A DNA stretch of 9,890 bases. It comes from Candidatus Martarchaeota archaeon (lineage in GTDB: Archaea; Micrarchaeota; Micrarchaeia; Micrarchaeales; CABMGC01). The notes beneath the pieces are model-generated. The model was given only the letters and a program-made list of their open reading frames with translations. It was not told the origin of the DNA and did no database searches. Shown here one piece after another: positions 6,878-9,890 of the stretch. The translations under genes were made by a program, and so were the position numbers. How positions within the stretch are numbered: the stretch's first letter is position 1; each line of letters starts with the position of its first letter. The DNA is taken from contig JAMCZF010000048.1 of NCBI GenBank assembly GCA_023485825.1, positions 1-9,890 on the forward strand. The letters run 5' to 3'.

Positions 6878-6890
6878 CATATAAAAGTAT
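6878..6890 (-). promoter_or_regulatory. TATA box for rpo7-spt4
   Basis: On the minus strand the sequence reads ATACTTTTATATG, a good TATA match, 47-59 bases ahead of the rpo7 start codon. Its upstream side touches the end of the PIN gene. It would allow rpo7-spt4 to be transcribed apart from the PIN gene, with a leader of about 30 bases. Confidence 0.5.
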
Positions 6891-6892
6891 CG

Positions 6893-7369
6893 TTACCTTA
6901 TCCTTCCGCTCCTCGCTATGCTGACAACCACGACCCCCGCGTTCCTAAGTCTTCTCTTGAGCGCTATGTCGTTCGTGCAGACGGCGCCTCCCGTCCTTTC
7001 GGATCGCTTCTCTATCCATTTGTCAACATACTCTGTTGAGTAGTCTATGTGTATATCTGATTTTAGCGGAGTAGAATCCCCCAACCGCTTGCGGTGGGGT
7101 TGCATCTTTCGAGGCAGGGAGTCTTGTCTTACCATTGATGCCCCAAGGCTTGCCTTGGAGTTGTTCACTATGTACGCAAGAGCAGCAGCGGCCCCGGGTC
7201 TCCTATTCGTCCTCGAATTGGAGAACTTCTCCAGCTCGCGCACCACTCCCTTGGATATGACCGGCATGTACCCCGGCATGCTATCCCCCAGGGACTCGAA
7301 CACGTTCCTCTTATTGGCGAATCCGAAGAGTATCGAGCTCGTGTCAACAAGCACCTCCCTAGTTTCCAT
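6893..7369 (-). CDS. PIN-domain RNase, Fcf1/Nob1-like archaeal family
   Basis: The 158-residue protein is a PIN nuclease of the single-domain archaeal type related to the rRNA-processing factors Fcf1 and Nob1; older annotations call such proteins PilT-like. All four expected acidic metal ligands can be placed: Asp9 in VLVDTSSIL, Glu45 in VVRELEKF, Asp116 in EYVDKWI and Asp134 in CTNDIALKRRL. The C-terminal strand-turn (VVVVSIARSGRIR) is typical. A polar, low-complexity stretch at about 70-110 lengthens the middle. It precedes rpo7 and spt4 on the same strand, an order found in other archaea, which argues for a housekeeping RNA role rather than a VapC toxin; no antitoxin gene is adjacent. A TATA element lies about 30 bases ahead of the ATG, so the mRNA may be almost leaderless. 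Confidence 0.88.
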   Translation of the reverse strand: METREVLVDTSSILFGFANKRNVFESLGDSMPGYMPVISKGVVRELEKFSNSRTNRRPGAAAALAYIVNNSKASLGASMVRQDSLPRKMQPHRKRLGDSTPLKSDIHIDYSTEYVDKWIEKRSERTGGAVCTNDIALKRRLRNAGVVVVSIARSGRIR

Positions 7370-7393
7370 GCAAAATTATTTATTCGTTCAAAG

Positions 7394-7403
7394 TATAAAT
7401 AAT
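7394..7403. promoter_or_regulatory. Shared TATA element between PIN and Fe-S scaffold genes
   Basis: Only 45 bases separate the two divergent start codons. The element GTATAAATAA reads as TATAAATA on the plus strand and as ATTTATA on the minus strand. On the minus strand it is about 30 bases from the PIN ATG. On the plus strand it predicts a transcript start near 7424, just before the second ATG (7427) of the scaffold gene. A second AT-rich stretch at 7374-7384 could serve the first ATG instead. Confidence 0.45.
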
Positions 7404-7414
7404 GCTGTATTCCT

Positions 7415-7819
7415 ATGGGACTTGACATGTACGCGGAGGCGCTCATACAGGCATTCGAGCATCCGCAGCACAAGCATGAAATGGACAACGCAACGAAGAG
7501 CATGCACGAGGAGAACATCTCCTGCGGGGACAAGATAACAATACACCTGCGCATAGGCGACGGTGTTGTAAAAGAGGCGTCGTTCGAGGGCTCCGGCTGC
7601 GTCATATCGATGGGATCGGCCGAGATGCTCTTCGGCGAGCTGAAAGGCAAAGAGCTGTCTGATATAGAGTCGATGAGTCGCGAGGATATCCTCAAGATAA
7701 TAAAAATAGATCCGGGTCCTGTGCGCATGCACTGCGCGACACTCTCGCTTAGGGCCATAAAGAAGGCGGTGCTTGATTACGAAAAGAAACCGATAGACCG
7801 GGCTACGAAGGAGCTGTAA
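7415..7819 (+). CDS. sufU: IscU/SufU-family Fe-S cluster scaffold protein
   Basis: The protein (134 residues from the first ATG) belongs to the U-type scaffold family, which takes sulfur from a cysteine desulfurase and assembles or passes on Fe-S clusters. All key ligands are present: Cys37 and Asp39 in ISCGD, Cys62 in GSGCVIS, and His106-Cys107 in HCATLSL. The fold order of helix, three strands and C-terminal helices is complete. The second ATG at 7427 (Met5) gives an opening like that of other family members (MYAEALIQAFEHP) and fits the TATA spacing, so the true start may be there, on a leaderless mRNA. No sufS, sufB or sufC neighbour is in view. SufU-type is favoured over IscU by CGDK and overall length, but the symbol is tentative. 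Confidence 0.9.
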   Translation: MGLDMYAEALIQAFEHPQHKHEMDNATKSMHEENISCGDKITIHLRIGDGVVKEASFEGSGCVISMGSAEMLFGELKGKELSDIESMSREDILKIIKIDPGPVRMHCATLSLRAIKKAVLDYEKKPIDRATKEL

Positions 7820-7840
7820 ACAGATCAATTGCGCCTGGTA

Positions 7841-8113
7841 TCAGACTCCGTCGCTGACCTCCCAGAACGACCTATAGCGCCCGGCCAAAGTCTTTCGGAA
7901 CGAAAGCATCATCGAATCCTGGAATCCCGTCTTTACCTCAACAACCTTGTATCCTCTCCCATCAATCTCTATGGCGCCAGTATCATTGAGCTGGCCGCCG
8001 CCAGCCGAATAGAAAGCGGTTTGGTCAAGAACAAGGCCCTTCTCGCTCATCTCCACGACTCTCGCATCGAACTCCTTCATATATGCGTCTTCCCAGTAGA
8101 GCTTCTTTGTCAT
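7841..8113 (-). CDS. Truncated AlaX-like alanyl-tRNA editing domain (N-terminal part only)
   Basis: AlaX proteins are free-standing relatives of the AlaRS editing domain that remove wrongly attached serine or glycine from tRNA-Ala. This 90-residue protein opens with the family's N-terminal beta-barrel: KLYWEDAYMKEF, LVLDQTAFYSAGGGQLNDTG (carrying the GGGQ motif, about 31-46) and YKVVEVK. After that the match is lost and a stop follows. The zinc-binding HxxxH and C-x-x-x-H motifs needed for hydrolysis, which lie further on in complete AlaX (about 150-240 residues), are absent. Only 21 bases separate it from the convergent scaffold gene, so the rest is not hidden here. No frame in the last 100 bases restores the domain. 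It is a gene fragment, or one half of a split gene. Confidence 0.75.
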   Translation of the reverse strand: MTKKLYWEDAYMKEFDARVVEMSEKGLVLDQTAFYSAGGGQLNDTGAIEIDGRGYKVVEVKTGFQDSMMLSFRKTLAGRYRSFWEVSDGV

Positions 8114-8126
8114 GTGCCCGCCAATG

Positions 8127-8178
8127 ATTCAGAGGACTTATATCATCACAAATCAGAAATACCTCGTTTCATCACAAG
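8127..8178 (-). ncRNA. Archaeal C/D box guide sRNA (2'-O-methylation guide)
   Basis: Read on the minus strand, all four boxes appear in canonical order: C box GTGATGA (8175-8169), a 12-nt guide (8168-8157), D' box CTGA (8156-8153), a 3-nt spacer, C' box GTGATGA (8149-8143), a 10-nt guide (8142-8133) and D box CTGA (8132-8129). The 47-nt core and the 3-nt D'-C' spacing are typical of archaeal C/D sRNAs, which bind L7Ae, Nop5 and fibrillarin to direct ribose methylation. By the D+5 rule the D' guide would mark an A opposite position 8161 and the D guide a C opposite 8137. Expected targets are AAAUACCUCGUU and AGGACUUAUA; I could not assign them to rRNA or tRNA. No long terminal stem is seen. 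It sits between tRNA-Gln and the AlaX fragment. Confidence 0.85.
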
Positions 8179-8197
8179 GTAGTATCTGATTTGACAT

Positions 8198-8206
8198 TAT
8201 TATAAG
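8198..8206 (-). promoter_or_regulatory. TATA box for the C/D sRNA
   Basis: On the minus strand the box reads CTTATAATA, centred about 27 bases before the C box. The predicted transcript start near 8175-8177 coincides with the expected 5' end of the guide RNA. The box lies 11 bases past the tRNA-Gln 3' end. Confidence 0.55.
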
Positions 8207-8217
8207 TTGCGTACGGA

Positions 8218-8290
8218 TAGCCCCGGTCGGATTCGAACCGACGTAAGAGGGTCCAAAGCCCTCTATCCTTGGCCACTAGATGACGGGGCT
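8218..8290 (-). tRNA. tRNA-Gln (anticodon TTG)
   Basis: A complete 73-nt cloverleaf reads on the minus strand. The 7-bp acceptor stem is AGCCCCG with CGGGGCT, and the discriminator base is A at 8218. The D arm is ATCT/GGAT with a G-G loop. The anticodon stem GAGGG/CCCTC encloses the loop CTTTGGA, giving anticodon TTG. The variable loop has 4 nt, and the T arm GTCGG/CCGAC carries TTCGAAT. There is no intron and CCA is not encoded. In archaea this tRNA is normally first charged with glutamate by the enzyme encoded at 2764-4485 and then amidated. Confidence 0.97.
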
Positions 8291-8312
8291 GCTGTAAGAT
8301 ATCCGTGCGTCT

Positions 8313-8321
8313 GATATAAAA
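8313..8321 (-). promoter_or_regulatory. TATA box for tRNA-Gln
   Basis: On the minus strand TTTTATATC lies about 25 bases before the first base of the tRNA, correct for an archaeal tRNA promoter. It ends directly against the proS stop codon (8323-8325). Confidence 0.6.
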
Positions 8322-8322
8322 G

Positions 8323-9780
8323 TCAGTAGGACTTTGCGAAGTTGGCCATATGCCTTGCATCCTTTCCGCAGTACACGCATTTGGCTCCTTTCCTCACTTT
8401 CTTGCCGAGGGACATGTTTATTATCTTCGCGCCTGTCTCGTCCTTCATCTTGTTCTCGCAGTCTTCCGAGCCGCACCAGGGCGCGCATACGACACCCATC
8501 CTTTTCTGAAGGATGTCCTTCATCTCCGCATAGTCACTCGACTCAGAGACCATGCCTTTCATGAAGGATTGCGCTTTCGAGTATAGGTCCTTGTTCATGT
8601 TCTTCAGCAAAGCCTTGAGTGCGCCCTCGATCTCAGCCATCGGCACGTCGGACTTTCCAGCGGTGTCCCTCCTTACCGCGACAACCTTGCCGGCGCTTAT
8701 GTCCCTCTCGCCTATCTCGAGCCTTATTGGAACTCCCTTCAGCTCCCACTCATTGTACTTCCTGCCAGGCGACCTGTCGTCCCTGTCGTCCAGGTGCACC
8801 CTGAACTTCCTGCCCAGCGTTTCCCTCATCTCCTTCGCCTTGGACATGACAAGGTCCCTGTTCTCGTTCCTGTATATCGGCACTATAACTATCTGGATCC
8901 TGGAGACGCTCGGAGGTATCACAAGGCCTTTGTCATCTCCGTGCATTGCAACCATGACTCCAAGCACCCTTGTCGCTATGGCGTATGTGCTCTGCCATAC
9001 ATACGCCTTGTTGCCGTCCTTATCAAGGAACGACATCTCAAAAGCCTTTGCGAAGTTCTGGCCGTCGAAGTGCCAGGCAGGCCCCTGCACGGCCTTGCCG
9101 TCTGGCATGAGCATCTCCATGCTGTACGATGCAACCCCTCCCGCGAACTTCTCCTGCTCCGTCTTCCTTCCCACAATGCATGGCAGTGCAAGGAGGTCCT
9201 TAAGCGCGCTTTCGTATATACCGAGTATCAGATCCCTTTCCCTGAGCGCCTCCTCTTCTGTCTCATATGCGCTGTGGCCCTCATTCCACAGAAACTCCCT
9301 TGTGCGAAGGAACGGTGTAGGGTGCTTGAACTCCCACCTTACGACGTTGTTCCACTGGTTCAGCTTCATCGGCAGGTCACGCCACGACCTTATCCATTTG
9401 GACATTACTTCGTACATCAATGTCTCTGATGTCGGCCTTATTGCGAGGCGCTCTTCGAGCTTTGTGTCGCCGCCATGGGTGACCCAGCCCACTTCTGCCT
9501 TGAAGTGCTCCACGTGCTTCTCCTCCTTCTTCAGCAGTCTCTCAGGTATGAGCAACGGAAAATACGTGTTCTGCACTCCGTTCTTCTTGAACCTGGCATC
9601 CACTGCCTTGTATATCTCCTCCCAGACAAAGTACGCGTCGGGCCTGAACACTATCATCCCCGACACCGGGCTGTAGTCCATGAAGCCCGATTTTATTATC
9701 ACTTCTGTATACCAATCGGAGAAGTTCTCGTTCTTCTTTACGGTTATGCCCTTCTGGTCTTCTTCCTTCCCTGCGGTCAC
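8323..9780 (-). CDS. proS: Prolyl-tRNA synthetase, archaeal/eukaryotic type
   Basis: This class II synthetase charges tRNA-Pro. From the GTG at 9780 it has 485 residues, the usual size for the short archaeal form without the bacterial editing insert. Visible landmarks are NFSDWYTEVI near the start, RPTSET (about 115-120), motif 2 FLRTREFLWNEGH (about 157-169), and GDDKGLVIPPSVS leading into motif 3 and the anticodon-binding domain (IVIVPIYR). The C-terminal zinc domain has CAPWCGSEDC and CVYCG, and the chain ends in FAKSY, close to the family's conserved terminal Tyr. The GTG at 9780 has GGTG five bases upstream. The open frame goes back to a TTG at 9801, but that would overlap the preceding gene's stop and has a weaker context. 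Confidence 0.93.
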   Translation of the reverse strand: MTAGKEEDQKGITVKKNENFSDWYTEVIIKSGFMDYSPVSGMIVFRPDAYFVWEEIYKAVDARFKKNGVQNTYFPLLIPERLLKKEEKHVEHFKAEVGWVTHGGDTKLEERLAIRPTSETLMYEVMSKWIRSWRDLPMKLNQWNNVVRWEFKHPTPFLRTREFLWNEGHSAYETEEEALRERDLILGIYESALKDLLALPCIVGRKTEQEKFAGGVASYSMEMLMPDGKAVQGPAWHFDGQNFAKAFEMSFLDKDGNKAYVWQSTYAIATRVLGVMVAMHGDDKGLVIPPSVSRIQIVIVPIYRNENRDLVMSKAKEMRETLGRKFRVHLDDRDDRSPGRKYNEWELKGVPIRLEIGERDISAGKVVAVRRDTAGKSDVPMAEIEGALKALLKNMNKDLYSKAQSFMKGMVSESSDYAEMKDILQKRMGVVCAPWCGSEDCENKMKDETGAKIINMSLGKKVRKGAKCVYCGKDARHMANFAKSY

Positions 9781-9790
9781 ACGAACACCA

Positions 9791-9889
9791 TTAACACACA
9801 ATCTTTTTCCTCTCGTTTATAAAAGCCTTCGTATTTGTCATCTTGCCGTTCCTGAAAAGCGACTTCATCTCCATGACGCTGTCATAGAT
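9791..9889 (-). CDS. C-terminal end of an unrecognised gene upstream of proS
   Basis: A frame open to the window edge codes for at least 32 residues, ending in NTKAFINERKKIVC, and stops with TAA at 9793-9791, only 10 bases ahead of the proS GTG. Its codon choice (ATA, AGG, GAG, AAG) resembles the neighbouring genes. If real, proS is the second gene of an operon. A TATA-like TTTATAAA at 9817-9824 lies inside it and could give proS its own promoter with a start near 9793. The visible part is too short to name. Confidence 0.5.
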   Translation of the reverse strand: MYDSVMEMKSLFRNGKMTNTKAFINERKKIVC

Positions 9890-9890
9890 C

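Noticed and set aside
6893..7369. PIN protein as a VapC toxin of a toxin-antitoxin pair
   Set aside because: No small antitoxin gene lies upstream, and the rpo7-spt4 context and the C-terminal pattern fit the housekeeping archaeal PIN family.
8157..8168. Possible target of the D' guide in the conserved ACCUCG of 23S rRNA near the peptidyl transferase centre
   Set aside because: As I recall that rRNA region, only six contiguous bases match and both flanking bases disagree, too little for a C/D guide duplex.
7829..8182. A 117-codon plus-strand open frame opposite the AlaX fragment
   Set aside because: The minus strand carries the AlaX signature and the guide RNA boxes; the plus frame shows no motif or ribosome site.
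8552..9676. A 374-codon plus-strand open frame
   Set aside because: It lies entirely opposite proS, whose motifs are complete; the Ser-rich translation is typical of an antisense frame.

Overview
The window is a gene-dense piece of an archaeal chromosome. The archaeal assignment rests on a Rad50 with a zinc hook, an archaeal-type glutamyl-tRNA synthetase, an archaeal/eukaryotic-type prolyl-tRNA synthetase, RNA polymerase subunit Rpo7 next to Spt4, TATA boxes about 25 bases ahead of likely transcript starts, GGTGA-type ribosome binding sites, and a tRNA-Gln gene without an encoded CCA end. A type IV pilin-like surface protein, very tight gene packing and a fragmentary AlaX gene would fit a DPANN lineage such as Micrarchaeota. 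That placement is inference and the sequence alone does not settle it.

Layout. Bases 2-1525 (+) hold the C-terminal half of rad50. An AT-rich gap follows, with a T-tract terminator and a strong TATA box, then a long structured leader and a small Lrp/AsnC-like (RAM) protein (1773-2036, +). From 5093 down to 2090 (-) runs an apparent three-gene operon: pilin-like protein, gltX and an unrecognised basic protein. Its second and third genes follow with a one-base overlap and an 8-base gap. A SlyD-like FKBP isomerase gene (5221-5928, +) diverges from the operon across a promoter region with a GC-rich dyad. From 7369 down to 6050 (-) lies the PIN nuclease - rpo7 - spt4 cluster, a transcription/RNA-processing neighbourhood also seen in other archaea. 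An IscU/SufU-type Fe-S scaffold gene (7415-7819, +) diverges from it across only 45 bases.

The region 7841-9889 is all on the minus strand. In order of transcription it holds the tail of an unknown gene, proS, tRNA-Gln(TTG), a previously unmarked C/D box guide RNA, and a truncated AlaX editing-domain gene. The guide RNA (about 8127-8178, -) is the most interesting element. It shows C, D', C' and D boxes in perfect order and spacing, with guides of 12 and 10 nt, and has its own TATA box. The sequence just upstream can pair with its D' guide and D' box. It ends about 15 bases before the start codon of the AlaX fragment.

The theme is information processing: DNA repair, transcription elongation, tRNA charging, tRNA-mischarging editing and RNA methylation guidance, plus one surface protein and one Fe-S assembly protein. 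Several genes appear to use non-ATG starts (TTG for rpo7 and the basic protein, GTG for proS, probably CTG for the pilin-like protein), supported by ribosome binding sites or TATA spacing.
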